DNA of 64,000 nucleotides from Maricaulis maris_C (GTDB lineage: Bacteria > Pseudomonadota > Alphaproteobacteria > Caulobacterales > Maricaulaceae), in the NCBI RefSeq assembly GCF_049116555.1, contig NZ_JAGDYT010000001.1, positions 62,001 to 126,000 of the forward strand, given 5' to 3'. Below the pieces are notes generated by a model that did no database searches, had not been told where the DNA came from, and saw nothing but the letters and a program-made list of their open reading frames with translations. Shown one piece after another: positions 7,899-17,320 of this stretch (positions are counted from its first letter, which is position 1; every line of letters starts with the position of its first letter). Both the position numbers and the translations under genes were made by a program.

Positions 7899-9107
7899 AT
7901 GGCGACAACCGATATCACGGCGCCGGAGGCCAAGGCGGAAGAGTTCCGCGCCGAGGCCGCGGCCTGGCTCGCGGACAATTTCGCTCAGTCCCTGGTCGGC
8001 AAGGAAAACCTCCTTGCCGTCATTGAGGGGGATTCGGATCCGGACCCGGAAGTCGCGGCCTGGAAGAAGGCCATGGGAGAGAAGGGGTGGGGCACGCCGA
8101 CATGGCCGAAAGCCTATGGTGGGGGCGGTCTCGATTCCAAGCAGGCGCGAATCCTCCAGGACGAGATGGCCAAGGTCAATGCCTGGAACCCCATCGGTGG
8201 CTTGGGCGTGATGATGCTCGGGCCGACCCTTCTGGAATTCGCCTCCGAGGAACAAAAGCAGCGTTACATCCCGCCGATCTGCCGCGGCGAGATCCGCTGG
8301 TGTCAGGGCTATTCCGAGCCGGGCGCCGGCTCCGACCTCGCCAGCTTGCAGACCAAGTGTGAGGACAAGGGTGATCACTGGCTGATCAATGGCCAGAAGA
8401 CCTGGACGTCGGGTGGGCAGTGGGCCGACTGGTGCTTTGCCCTGGTGCGTACCGACAGCACCAAGAAGCATGAGGGCATCTCCTTCATCCTTCTCGACAT
8501 GAAGTCGCCGGGTGTCGAGGTGAAGCCGATCCAGATGATTTCCGGCGCCTCGCCCTTTTGCGAGACCTTCTTCACTGATGTGAAAGTGCCCAAGGACCAG
8601 ATCGTCGGCGAGATCGGCAATGGCTGGACGATCGGCAAGCGATTGCTCCAGCACGAACGCACCAATCTCTCCGGCGGTGGCCGGATGGGCCGCGGCGCGG
8701 GTCCCTCATTGGCCGATATTGCCAAGAAGTATGTCGGTGTGGACGATCAGGGCCGGATCGCTGACAGCGATCTGCGCAGCCGCATCATCAAGCACGACAT
8801 GGAGGCGCGGGCTTTCCAGGCGACCGCGCGCCGGGTGACGGCGGAAGCCAAGAGCGGAGAGGTTTCGCTGGCGTCATCCATTCTGAAGAATGTCGGCGCC
8901 CGCATCACCCAGGAGCGCGCTGAGCTGACGCTGGAAATCATGGGCATGCAGGGATTGGGCTGGGAGGGCGATGGTTTCCACCCGCTCGAGCTGGGCTCCA
9001 CTCGTGGCTGGCTCTTCGGCAAGGCGGTGTCGATTTATGGCGGCACGACGGAAATCCAGAACAATGTCATCGCCAAGCGCATCCTCGGGATGCTGGACCA
9101 TCAGTAG
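7899..9107 (+). CDS. Acyl-CoA dehydrogenase, alpha-type subunit
   Basis: 402-residue acyl-CoA dehydrogenase introducing the C2=C3 double bond in acyl-CoA with FAD. The FAD/substrate segment WCQGYSEPGAGSD lies at 134-146. QHER at 251-254 carries a Glu at the catalytic-base position used by isovaleryl-CoA-type enzymes, and the IYGGTTEIQ motif lies near the C-terminus. The central FG-x-FQ-x-QH FAD-binding stretch seen in its downstream neighbour is not recognisable. ATG at 7899 (GTGGAG upstream) is preferred to a TTG two codons earlier. It is 17 bp from a second dehydrogenase gene and probably forms a heteromer with it. Confidence 0.92.
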   Translation: MATTDITAPEAKAEEFRAEAAAWLADNFAQSLVGKENLLAVIEGDSDPDPEVAAWKKAMGEKGWGTPTWPKAYGGGGLDSKQARILQDEMAKVNAWNPIGGLGVMMLGPTLLEFASEEQKQRYIPPICRGEIRWCQGYSEPGAGSDLASLQTKCEDKGDHWLINGQKTWTSGGQWADWCFALVRTDSTKKHEGISFILLDMKSPGVEVKPIQMISGASPFCETFFTDVKVPKDQIVGEIGNGWTIGKRLLQHERTNLSGGGRMGRGAGPSLADIAKKYVGVDDQGRIADSDLRSRIIKHDMEARAFQATARRVTAEAKSGEVSLASSILKNVGARITQERAELTLEIMGMQGLGWEGDGFHPLELGSTRGWLFGKAVSIYGGTTEIQNNVIAKRILGMLDHQ

Positions 9108-9124
9108 GACCGGGAGCAAACGCT

Positions 9125-10237
9125 ATGGCCGTTTTGAACGAAGAACAGACAATGCTGCGCGACATGGCACGAGACTGGGCTCGCAAGGAGTCGCCGGTCA
9201 AGGCCTACCGGAAGGTTCGCGACACCGCCGATGCGATCGGTTTTGACCCGCAGGCATTTGCCAAGATGGCGGAAATGGGCTGGACCGGAGTGATCATCCC
9301 GGAAGCCTATGGTGGCTCGGATTTCGGTTATCTCAGCCTCGGCCTTGTACTCGAGGAATGTGCGCGCACGCTGACGGCTAGCCCGCTCAATGCCTCCTCA
9401 CTCGCGGCAACGAGTGCGCTGCTTCTGGGTGGCTCCGACGATCAGAAAGCAGCCTGGCTGCCCGGGATGGCCAGCGGTGAGACGATCGCCGCCCTGGCCG
9501 TGGATGAAGGTCCCCGACACGCGCCGGACCAGATCAGGGCCCGCGCCGAGCAGGCCGGTGATGGCTGGATGCTGAGCGGGGAGAAGTGTTTCGTCGCCGA
9601 GGGCGATGCGGCCAACCTGCTGATCGTGGCAGCGCACTATGAAGGCGGTGTCGGTCTCTTCCTGGTGCCGGCCAATGCCTCCGGTGTCACGGTCTCGACC
9701 CGCAAGCTGGTCGATTTTCGCTCCCACGCGGCGATCACGCTGGATCAGGTTGCCCTGCCCGCGAGTGCCCGGCTTGAATCCGGTGGCGAGGCGCTGCTCG
9801 ACGCTGTGCTCGACCGGGCCCGGGCCGGCGTTGCAGCGGAAATGCTGGGTCTTGCCGTGCAGTCATTCGAGGACACGCTGGACTATCTCAAGACCCGCTC
9901 CCAATTCGGTGAAATCCTGTCGCGCTTCCAGGCTCTGCAGCACCGCATGGCCAGTCTCTTCACCGAGATCGAGTTGATGCGGTCCGTCGTTGAGGGGGCG
10001 CTGGAAGCGATCGATGCCGGGCGGGATGACATCCCGACCCGTGTCTCCCTGGCAAAGGCGACCGCCTGTCAGACCCTGAACCTCGTTTCGCGTGAGCTGA
10101 TCCAGCTGCATGGCGGGATCGGGATGACGGACGAGCATAGTTCCGGTTTCTATCTCAAACGGGCCCGCATTCTCGAGGCCCAGTATGGAAACGGGGCCTT
10201 TCATCGCGAGCGCTTTGCCCGATTGAACGACTATTGA
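9125..10237 (+). CDS. Acyl-CoA dehydrogenase, beta-type subunit lacking the catalytic Glu
   Basis: 370 residues of acyl-CoA dehydrogenase fold. The FAD-binding motif RSQFGEILSRFQALQH (258-273) and LHGGIGMTDEH (328-337) are intact. At both usual catalytic-base positions it lacks Glu: the helix G site reads LDRARAG and the C-terminal YxGT motif reads AQYGNGAFH. Together with the upstream gene, which has the Glu but a weak FAD motif, this matches the alpha2beta2 heterotetrameric dehydrogenases described for mycobacterial sterol side-chain oxidation (ChsE type). A GGGAG site precedes the ATG. Acting alone it is probably inactive. Confidence 0.9.
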   Translation: MAVLNEEQTMLRDMARDWARKESPVKAYRKVRDTADAIGFDPQAFAKMAEMGWTGVIIPEAYGGSDFGYLSLGLVLEECARTLTASPLNASSLAATSALLLGGSDDQKAAWLPGMASGETIAALAVDEGPRHAPDQIRARAEQAGDGWMLSGEKCFVAEGDAANLLIVAAHYEGGVGLFLVPANASGVTVSTRKLVDFRSHAAITLDQVALPASARLESGGEALLDAVLDRARAGVAAEMLGLAVQSFEDTLDYLKTRSQFGEILSRFQALQHRMASLFTEIELMRSVVEGALEAIDAGRDDIPTRVSLAKATACQTLNLVSRELIQLHGGIGMTDEHSSGFYLKRARILEAQYGNGAFHRERFARLNDY

Positions 10238-11589
10238 AGGAAACGCCCTCACCGCCTTCGCCCGCTGGTCCAGCCGTGACCGGCGCGGTGGGGGATGTGA
10301 CGACGCCCGAGGGGCGCGAGCAAGCCTATAGCGATTACGTCGAAGGCAATCTGCGTCGCAATTACATCGCCCACTTTACCCACGGCATGCTTGGCATGAC
10401 CGGGTTTCGCCTGATCTTTGCCCCGACCTTTGTGCCCGCCTACCTGCACATGCTGACAGGCTCACCCATTTTTGTCGGTCTTGGTCAGGCGTTGATTCAA
10501 CTCGGCGCGATTGCCTCTCCGGTAATGGGGGCTGCCCATATCGAGCACCGACGCCGCGTGATGCCGGCGGCCATGACGATCGGCATTCTGATGCGGCTGC
10601 AGCTGCTGGGGCTGGCTGTAGCTGGCTGGTTCCTGACCGGATCGGTCCTGATCGCCGCAACCTTTGCCTTTCTGCTCTTCTTTGGCTTCTTCCTGGGCTC
10701 GCAACGGGTCGCCTTCCAGGTGCTCTTGTCGAAGGTGATCCCGATCCGCATGCGCGGGCGATTGCAGGCCTGGCGAAATATCGCCGGTGGTGCGATCGCC
10801 GCGGCGCTGTCCTGGTGGGCGGGAGTGCATCTCATCGAGACCAATGCGTTGGGCAATGGATATGCGACGACCTTCATGGTCGCCTTTGTTCTGACGAGTC
10901 TGGGTCTGGGCGCGCTTTGGCTTTTCCTGCGAGAGCCGGAGAGTCCGACGGTGAAACTCCAGATGGGCGTGATGGCGCGCGTGCGCGAATTCCCGCAATT
11001 GCTGGTCGACCGCGACTACCGCAATTTCCTGATCGCCCAGATGCTGGCCACCGCCGGGCGGATCGTCATCCCCTTCTGCATCATCTATGCGGGCCGCAAG
11101 TTGGAAATTGACGGAGCAATAATCGGCCTGCTCTCGCTGGCCTTTCTCGGTGCCGATACGGTTACCAACCTGCTCTGGGGCACGTTGGGGGATCGTTATG
11201 GATTCCGGCTCGTCTTCATCCTCACGGTCGCGACCTGGGCGCTGTCCCTTTTCGGCATGATTTTCGCCCAGGAAACCTGGCATTTCCTGCTGGCCTTCTT
11301 CGGGCTTGGGGCGGCGGCATCCGGCTATATGATGAGTTCCACCACTCTGGTGCTGGAGTTCGGCAATCGGGACGACATCCCGATGCGACTGGCGCTTTCG
11401 ACGACGGTTGAAACGAGCATGGCGACGGTCGGCCCGGTTCTCGGCGGGGTGATAGCCAGCGTCGCCGGCCTGCTTCCGGTTTTCGTGATTTCGCTGGTCA
11501 GTCTGATTGCCAGCTTGTTCGTTCTAGTTGCCGCAGTACGTGAGCCGCGTCATCTGGGCGCCGAGACTCATGATGCAGTGCAGCGTTGA
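10234..11589 (+). CDS. MFS transporter
   Basis: 451-residue inner-membrane protein with about 12 hydrophobic segments; the N-terminal 45 residues are cytoplasmic. Two six-helix halves are joined by a hydrophilic loop near residues 230-250, as in the major facilitator superfamily. No substrate can be read from the sequence. Translation most likely starts at the TTG that overlaps the dehydrogenase stop (TTGA); an in-frame GTG lies at 10276. As the last gene of the run from the GPH transporter, it may import the substrate or export a product of the acyl-CoA pathway. Confidence 0.85.
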   Translation: MKETPSPPSPAGPAVTGAVGDVTTPEGREQAYSDYVEGNLRRNYIAHFTHGMLGMTGFRLIFAPTFVPAYLHMLTGSPIFVGLGQALIQLGAIASPVMGAAHIEHRRRVMPAAMTIGILMRLQLLGLAVAGWFLTGSVLIAATFAFLLFFGFFLGSQRVAFQVLLSKVIPIRMRGRLQAWRNIAGGAIAAALSWWAGVHLIETNALGNGYATTFMVAFVLTSLGLGALWLFLREPESPTVKLQMGVMARVREFPQLLVDRDYRNFLIAQMLATAGRIVIPFCIIYAGRKLEIDGAIIGLLSLAFLGADTVTNLLWGTLGDRYGFRLVFILTVATWALSLFGMIFAQETWHFLLAFFGLGAAASGYMMSSTTLVLEFGNRDDIPMRLALSTTVETSMATVGPVLGGVIASVAGLLPVFVISLVSLIASLFVLVAAVREPRHLGAETHDAVQR

Positions 11590-11627
11590 ATTCGCCTAAT
11601 ATAGCTCGTGAAACGTTCTCTATATCC

Positions 11628-11656
11628 TTGACTTGTAAAAATGCGATTGCTCTAAT
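11628..11656 (+). promoter_or_regulatory. Strong sigma70-type promoter of the TonB-dependent receptor
   Basis: TTGACT (11628-11633) and TCTAAT (11651-11656) with an ideal 17-nt spacer, five of six consensus matches each. Transcription would start near 11663, about 48 nt before the ATG. It separates the receptor from the preceding operon. Confidence 0.65.
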
Positions 11657-11710
11657 CGAATGTGCGGTATGCAAAAAAATACGGCAACCGCACCAGTCTG
11701 GGAGGAGATT

Positions 11711-14647
11711 ATGACTGTTAAAGGTCTCATGCGTACGAGCAGCGCGTTGACGGCACTTGCGATGATGGCAGGTCTGTCTGCGACGGTGCAGGCGCAAGAC
11801 GATGTGATCATCGTTACAGGTTCCGCGATCCGCGGCACTCCGGAGGATGCGGCGCTACCTGTCGACGTCCTGTCTGCCGAAGAACTTGCCCGTCTGGGCA
11901 ATCCGTCGCCGGTTGAGCTGATCAAGGCTCTTCCGGTTTCCAGTGGTGTTATTGGCGATACCAACCAGTTCGACAGCCGGTCGCAAGCCACCGAAGGCAT
12001 GGCGTCCGTCAACCTGCGTGGCTTGAGCCCGCAACGGACACTGGTCTTGCTGAACAATCGTCGCCTTGTGCCGGCCGGGACGGGGGTCCCATTCGTCGAT
12101 CTCAACCTTCTGCCCGCTGCGGCAATTGGCCGGATCGAGATTCTCAAGGATGGCGCCGCGGCGATCTATGGATCTGACGCGATCGGGGGGGTGGTCAACT
12201 TCATCACCCGGTCTGACCAGGATGGATTCCGCTTCGGGGGAGACTACTCCTTCATTTCCGACACGGACGGCGATTATACCCTGCAAGGCAGTTTTGGACA
12301 TCAGGGCGACAATTTCAGCCTTGTTGTCGCCGCTGGCTATCAGCACCGTTCGGAGCTTCTTGCCCGGGATCGTGACTTCGCGGTTCAGGACTTTGAATCG
12401 AACCCGGAAGGTGGCTGGACGGGCGGCGGTAACCCGGCGACCTTCCTGCCGCTCGGCATAACGCCGTCCGGTTTCGGTCCGATCGGCGGCCTGCGCGCCG
12501 ACCCTGATTGCGCCGCGCTCGGTGGTTATGTCACGGCGATCGGATGGTGCCGGACCCAATATACCGGCTTCGACGCCCTCGTCGAAGAAGAGGACCGCTA
12601 CCAGATCTGGACGGAGCTGGCTGTGGATCTCACCGACACTGTCGAGTGGGAGATGAGCCTTCTCTACGGGCATGACGAGGTACCGCACTACCGGACCTCG
12701 CCGACCTATCTCCTGACCCAGGCACCGACAGCAGGCGTGGGTGGATCTCCCAGCGGCTTTGTTGTGTCGGCTGCGAACCCCGGCTTCCAGCAAATGGTTG
12801 CCGAGAACCCCGGGATCGTTCCTGCCGGTACGCTTGCCGTGCTCTTCCCGACCCTGTTGTTCCGACCGCTCCTCGCAGGCGGTAATCCGGCCTTCGCCGG
12901 AAGCCCCGACAATCTGGGCTCGGCCACGGGTATTCGCGAAAATGAAAGCTTCCGGATCTCGACCGGGCTCAATGGTGAGCTGAATGACACGACGTCCTTT
13001 GACTTCAATGTCACCTATCACCGGTATGAGCGCTATTACGACGGTTACGACAGCTTTGGGGACCGCGTTCAGCTGGCGCTGAACGGTCTGGGTGGCCCGA
13101 ATTGTAACCTGGCGACCGGGACTGCCGGCGTTGGCGGGTGTCAGTTCTACAATCCGTTCGGCAACCAGGCGACGGCCAACGCCGTCACCGGTGTGGAGCG
13201 ACCCGGATCCGAGCCCAACCAGAACAGCGCAGAGCTGATCAACTGGTTCTTCGTGCGGGGTTCGACCACGCTCGAGACCGAACTCTTCGTTGCCGAGGGT
13301 ACGATCAGCGGTGAGACCGGATGGGAGTTGGCCGGTGGGCAAGTCCTGTATGGCTTCGGTGGTCAGTATCGCCGGGAAACCTACTCGGCCGTGTATGGCG
13401 ACAATAACAATATTGCCGTCAATCCCTGCCGCGATACGCCTGTAACCGGAAACACAACGTGTGATCCGCAAACTGGTGCCTGGGCCTTCCTCGGCTCGAA
13501 TGCCAATGGCGATGCTGACGGGGATGTCTATGCCCTGTTCGGTGAGTTGCAGCTGCCGGTTACGGATGACTTCAATGTCCAGCTTGCGGCTCGGTTTGAG
13601 GATTATGGTGGCCAGACGGGCTCAACTTTCGACCCGAAGGTTACGGCGCGCTGGCAGATTTCCGATGGTTTCGCCTTGCGCGGATCTGTCGGCACCACCT
13701 TCCGCGGCCCACCGCCACAGCAAACGGTCAACAGCAATGTGACCTCGCTGCAGGTGATCGCCTCAAGTTTCCGCCCTGTGGACGTGTTCGGCAATCCGGC
13801 CCTGGCGCCGGAATCGGCGACGAACTACTCAATCGGCGCCTTGTTCGCGACCGATAACTTCACGGCCAGTGTCGACTATTTCCGATACGATATTCAGGAC
13901 ACGATCAGCACGGAGCCTCTCTCGGGCATGGTCGCAACCCTGTTTGCGGATCCGACGAACTGTACCAACCCGGCCTTCGATGGTCTCCGGGAGCGGTTCC
14001 AGTTCAATGATGGTGGCGGCGTTGCCGGCGCCGGGACCTGCGCGGCGGCGAATATCGCTCGTGTCCGGACCCAGGTCGTCAATGGCGGTGATCTTACCAG
14101 CTCCGGTATCGACTTCATCATGAACTATGATTTTGGCGATGTTCTGGGCGGATCGCTCAATGCCGGCCTCACGGCCACCTACATGCTCGGCAATGAGCTT
14201 GGCGACGAAGTTGTCGAGGGTGTCGTCGTCCAGGAGGGCTTCGACGGCGTTGGCTTCATGAACTTCCAGACCACCGCTTATCCGGTGCCGGCCTGGAAGG
14301 GCCGTGGATTCCTGGAGTATACGGTCGGGAATATCGATACCCGCCTGACCTTTACCTATTCGGACAGCTATCGTGACCAGCGTGCCGATCTGGGTACGGG
14401 GCCGTTCGCTCCGAATCCGTACATTGCGGGCAATCCGGTGCTGATGCAGGGGGCCACGATCGACAGTCAGCTGACGACCGATTTCAACCTTCTCTATCAT
14501 GTCGGAGACGCATCGACCTTCTCGTTCACGGCCATCAACCTGACCGATGAAGATCCGAGCTTCGCCCGCCAAGACTACAATTATGATCCCTTCACCGGCA
14601 ATCCTGTCGGCCGGATCATCCGGGTTGGTTTCAATACCGAATTCTGA
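11711..14647 (+). CDS. TonB-dependent outer-membrane receptor
   Basis: 978-residue outer-membrane importer energised by TonB-ExbBD. A cleavable signal peptide (MTVKGLMRTSS to VQAQ) is followed by a TonB-box-like DDVIIVTGS, a plug domain (VNLRGLSPQRTLVLLNNRR, then IEILKDGAAAIYGSDAIGGV) to about residue 180, and a large beta-barrel ending in the aromatic residue Phe (VGFNTEF). No N-terminal signalling (STN) domain is present. The ATG at 11711 follows GGGAGGAGA; an upstream alternative would place 17 extra residues before the signal peptide. The neighbouring acyl-CoA genes suggest a hydrophobic or complex organic substrate. Confidence 0.95.
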   Translation: MTVKGLMRTSSALTALAMMAGLSATVQAQDDVIIVTGSAIRGTPEDAALPVDVLSAEELARLGNPSPVELIKALPVSSGVIGDTNQFDSRSQATEGMASVNLRGLSPQRTLVLLNNRRLVPAGTGVPFVDLNLLPAAAIGRIEILKDGAAAIYGSDAIGGVVNFITRSDQDGFRFGGDYSFISDTDGDYTLQGSFGHQGDNFSLVVAAGYQHRSELLARDRDFAVQDFESNPEGGWTGGGNPATFLPLGITPSGFGPIGGLRADPDCAALGGYVTAIGWCRTQYTGFDALVEEEDRYQIWTELAVDLTDTVEWEMSLLYGHDEVPHYRTSPTYLLTQAPTAGVGGSPSGFVVSAANPGFQQMVAENPGIVPAGTLAVLFPTLLFRPLLAGGNPAFAGSPDNLGSATGIRENESFRISTGLNGELNDTTSFDFNVTYHRYERYYDGYDSFGDRVQLALNGLGGPNCNLATGTAGVGGCQFYNPFGNQATANAVTGVERPGSEPNQNSAELINWFFVRGSTTLETELFVAEGTISGETGWELAGGQVLYGFGGQYRRETYSAVYGDNNNIAVNPCRDTPVTGNTTCDPQTGAWAFLGSNANGDADGDVYALFGELQLPVTDDFNVQLAARFEDYGGQTGSTFDPKVTARWQISDGFALRGSVGTTFRGPPPQQTVNSNVTSLQVIASSFRPVDVFGNPALAPESATNYSIGALFATDNFTASVDYFRYDIQDTISTEPLSGMVATLFADPTNCTNPAFDGLRERFQFNDGGGVAGAGTCAAANIARVRTQVVNGGDLTSSGIDFIMNYDFGDVLGGSLNAGLTATYMLGNELGDEVVEGVVVQEGFDGVGFMNFQTTAYPVPAWKGRGFLEYTVGNIDTRLTFTYSDSYRDQRADLGTGPFAPNPYIAGNPVLMQGATIDSQLTTDFNLLYHVGDASTFSFTAINLTDEDPSFARQDYNYDPFTGNPVGRIIRVGFNTEF

Positions 14648-14669
14648 TCGGGACGGACCAACAAGAAGA

Positions 14670-14700
14670 GGGCCCCGACCGAGAGGTCGGGGCCCTTTTT
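14670..14700 (+). terminator. Rho-independent terminator
   Basis: Perfect 11-bp GC-rich stem (14670-14680 with 14685-14695), GAGA tetraloop and a run of five T. It ends the TonB receptor mRNA and could also act on the convergent regulator gene. Confidence 0.95.
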
Positions 14701-14711
14701 CGTGTCTCCGC

Positions 14712-15968
14712 CTAGCCCTTGAAGGGCTTGGGCGGCGGCGAGAACAGGCCGTAGGCCAGGGTCGATGCGTAATAGGCGAAGGCGGCATCCGGATCGATGC
14801 CCTTGATCCAGTCACGCAGGTCATAGGCCGAGTTCAGCGCACCCATAATGGCCTGGCTGGCGACCAGCGGGTCAACGGAGCGCACCGAGCCCTCCGTAAT
14901 GCCGTCAATCATCATGCCGGCGAAGCGGCGTGCCATGCGGTTTGAGCGATCCAGCACATCATTGCGCAAATCGGTCGGCAGGGCCTGGAGTGCTGTCGTG
15001 CGAAGAAGCGGGAACTCGCTGAAAAGCTGGACATTCAGCAGAGTGGCCATGGAGGATGACAATTGCTGCCATTGATTGCCGCCGGCCTTGGTGGCTGCGC
15101 GCTGCACCAGTGAGACCCGTCCATAGGAGCGACGGAAGCATTCCAGCACCAATTCATCCTTGGCTTCCAGGTGGTGGTAGAAGCTGCCCTTGGTGACGTT
15201 GAGTTCCGAGGCAATCTGTTCGACCGAGGCGCCGCGATAGCCGCGCTCATTGATCAGGAAGGTAGCGGCACGCGCGAAATTGCCCGGCATGCCTTCAATT
15301 CCGACCTTCAGTTCCGACTCGTCTATCGGCAGGAGTTCCGGGGTCCAGCCAGCGCCTTCACGAGCGATGCCGTGCTCGAAAATCTCGATCATCCGGTGGA
15401 TAATGCGGTCATAATCGCCGGTCGAGTATTGTGACAACCAGGCAGGAAGCCAGAACATGTTCTGGACCAGTACGTGGGCGCGGATCGTGCCGAGAATCTT
15501 CTCTTCCGATGTTCTTGGCGTCTCGAAAAAGGTGCGCAGCTTCCGGAACACCTGGACATAGCGGGTCGTCAGTTCGCTGCCGAAGGGCTCGTTCAGGGCT
15601 CGTATGTCAGAAATCACCGCAATCGGGCGTTCGATCTCCGCATTGATGCGAGCCTGGAGATCAAAATTGAGGCGAATATAGCGCTCGACCCGCGCTTGCG
15701 GGGTCGGCTCGGCGGCGGCCTCTTCAACGAGCGCTTCGATCCGTTCGAGGGCCCGCTCAAGAACCGCCGCGGCGAGCAATTCCTTGCGTTTGAAATAGTA
15801 GGTGATGCTGGTCGTGTTGAGCTCGACCAGTTGGGCGACATCAACGAATGTCATGCCGCGCACACCGTGTCGGTTGATCAGTGTTGCCGCTGCGTCGAGA
15901 ATCCGCTCGCGCTTCTGGTGGAAGCGGCGGGTCTTCGCCGGGTCCTCGGTTTTCGGAGTCGTATTCAT
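14712..15968 (-). CDS. Tandem TetR-family regulator (two TetR units in one chain)
   Basis: 418 residues holding two TetR/AcrR repressor units. The first helix-turn-helix lies in residues 22-68 (FVDVAQLVELNTTSITYYF), with its ligand domain to about 210. The second lies at about 230-275 (SVEQIASELNVTKGSFYHH), with its own ligand domain to the end. A normal TetR is about 200 residues, so this is a complete duplication/fusion, not a readthrough of two genes. It may work as an intramolecular pseudo-dimer. It is divergent from the APH-SDR-thioesterase operon, whose control region holds a matching palindrome at 16150-16175, and probably senses an acyl-CoA or related ligand. Confidence 0.9.
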   Translation of the reverse strand: MNTTPKTEDPAKTRRFHQKRERILDAAATLINRHGVRGMTFVDVAQLVELNTTSITYYFKRKELLAAAVLERALERIEALVEEAAAEPTPQARVERYIRLNFDLQARINAEIERPIAVISDIRALNEPFGSELTTRYVQVFRKLRTFFETPRTSEEKILGTIRAHVLVQNMFWLPAWLSQYSTGDYDRIIHRMIEIFEHGIAREGAGWTPELLPIDESELKVGIEGMPGNFARAATFLINERGYRGASVEQIASELNVTKGSFYHHLEAKDELVLECFRRSYGRVSLVQRAATKAGGNQWQQLSSSMATLLNVQLFSEFPLLRTTALQALPTDLRNDVLDRSNRMARRFAGMMIDGITEGSVRSVDPLVASQAIMGALNSAYDLRDWIKGIDPDAAFAYYASTLAYGLFSPPPKPFKG

Positions 15969-16149
15969 ATCATTCGCTTAGCAGAGTTTGATGATATCGT
16001 CACGCAGTCGCCCGACAGTTCTGCCAATCACTCCTCTCTGCCCGGATAGCAAAATCGGTATGTATTCGTCCGAGCTGCCGTCTGGTGTAGAAGGCGTTGC
16101 GATTAAATCGTTTCTATCGATCTTCTCTGCCTTGCCTGACAGCATCCTA

Positions 16150-16175
16150 ACCATTTACCGAGTAAACGGTATGGT
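16150..16175. promoter_or_regulatory. Nested palindrome, candidate operator of the tandem TetR regulator
   Basis: Within 26 bp there are three nested inverted repeats: ACCAT/ATGGT at the ends, TTTAC-CGA-GTAAA inside, and ACCG-N6-CGGT. It lies in the divergent region between the tandem-TetR gene and the APH operon, 58 bp before the latter's ATG. Size and symmetry suit TetR binding. No binding data are available. Confidence 0.45.
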
Positions 16176-16232
16176 CTAACTTTGCTGCAGCGCGGAATCG
16201 CCGCGCCCGCTATTGCACAATCAGGATGGACC

Positions 16233-17279
16233 ATGACTGCTGCGCCGGACGCCGTGACGCGTGAAAAGATCGATCTGGAGCGCCTCGCGCTCTGGCTTGA
16301 GGCTGCGATTCCCGGCTTTTCGGGGCCGGTGAAGCTGAGCAAATTCCCGGGCGGGCAATCCAATCCGACCTACCGCCTCGACGCGGCCAGCCAATCCTAT
16401 GTCTTGCGCCGAAAACCTTTCGGCCCGACCTTGCCATCGGCGCACGCTGTTGATCGTGAGCATCGCTTGATCGCCGCCCTTCACCCGACCGGCTTCCCGG
16501 TCGCGCAGCCCTACGCCCTGTGCGAGGACGACGCCGTGATCGGCGCCAAATTCTACGTTATGGAGCTGGTTGATGGCCGTTCACTGGCGGATGGATCATT
16601 GCCCGACGAGACGCCGTCCGCGCGCGGTGAAATGTATCGGGCCCTGACAAGCGCGCTGGCCGATCTGCACGCGGTCGATCATGAAGCCGTCGGTCTGGCC
16701 GATTACGGTCGCCCGGGGAATTATTTCGAGCGCCAGATCGGGCGGTGGACCAAGCAATACCGGGCCTCGCAGACCGATGACATTCCGGAAGTCGAGGGCC
16801 TGATTGAATATCTGCCACGTACCGTACCGGAGCAGACGCGCACATCGATCATTCATGGTGATTTTCGTATCGACAATGCGCTGTTCGAGCCCGAGGGCAC
16901 CCGCATCAAGGCTGTGCTCGACTGGGAGCTCTCGACGCTGGGCGACCCGCTCGCCGATTTTACCTACTACGCCATGCAATGGGCCATGCCGGCCGGCGAT
17001 GGCGGGGCGGGTCTGGCTGGACTTGACTTCGCTGCGACCGGAATCCCGACGCTGGAGGACACTGTAGCGCTTTATTGCGAACGAACCGGTCGCGACACTG
17101 TCCCGACCATGGACTGGTATTTTGCTTACAATCTCTTCCGCCTGGTCGGCATTGTTCAGGGTATCAAGAAGCGGATGAGTGACGGCAATGCCTCGAGTGA
17201 CAAGGCCGAGGCGACTGTCGCCCGGCTGGTCCCGCTGGCGACGGCAGCCTGGGACTTCGCCCGCAGGGCCGGCGCGTGA
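16233..17279 (+). CDS. APH-fold phosphotransferase (ACAD10/choline kinase-like)
   Basis: 348-residue aminoglycoside-phosphotransferase-fold protein. It has a Gly-rich nucleotide loop FPGGQSNPTY (38-47), the catalytic IIHGDFRIDN motif with His208, Asp210 and Asn215, and the metal-binding VLDWE with Asp230. Bacterial homologues next to acyl-CoA dehydrogenases resemble the kinase part of human ACAD10 and probably phosphorylate hydroxyacyl-CoA-type intermediates; antibiotic resistance is unlikely. The ATG at 16233 gives the usual start; an upstream TTG adds 17 residues. The SDR and thioesterase genes follow closely, so this is the first gene of a three-gene operon. Confidence 0.85.
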   Translation: MTAAPDAVTREKIDLERLALWLEAAIPGFSGPVKLSKFPGGQSNPTYRLDAASQSYVLRRKPFGPTLPSAHAVDREHRLIAALHPTGFPVAQPYALCEDDAVIGAKFYVMELVDGRSLADGSLPDETPSARGEMYRALTSALADLHAVDHEAVGLADYGRPGNYFERQIGRWTKQYRASQTDDIPEVEGLIEYLPRTVPEQTRTSIIHGDFRIDNALFEPEGTRIKAVLDWELSTLGDPLADFTYYAMQWAMPAGDGGAGLAGLDFAATGIPTLEDTVALYCERTGRDTVPTMDWYFAYNLFRLVGIVQGIKKRMSDGNASSDKAEATVARLVPLATAAWDFARRAGA

Positions 17280-17320
17280 CCATCGGTCAAGCCGCAAACA
17301 AACCAATCAGGGGGGCAGAC

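Noticed and set aside
11855..13471. 538-residue minus-strand open frame opposite the TonB receptor
   Set aside because: Antisense shadow; the plus strand has a signal peptide, plug and barrel.
16233..17279. Aminoglycoside resistance phosphotransferase
   Set aside because: The fold is shared, but the sequence and SDR/thioesterase neighbours indicate the ACAD10-like metabolic group.
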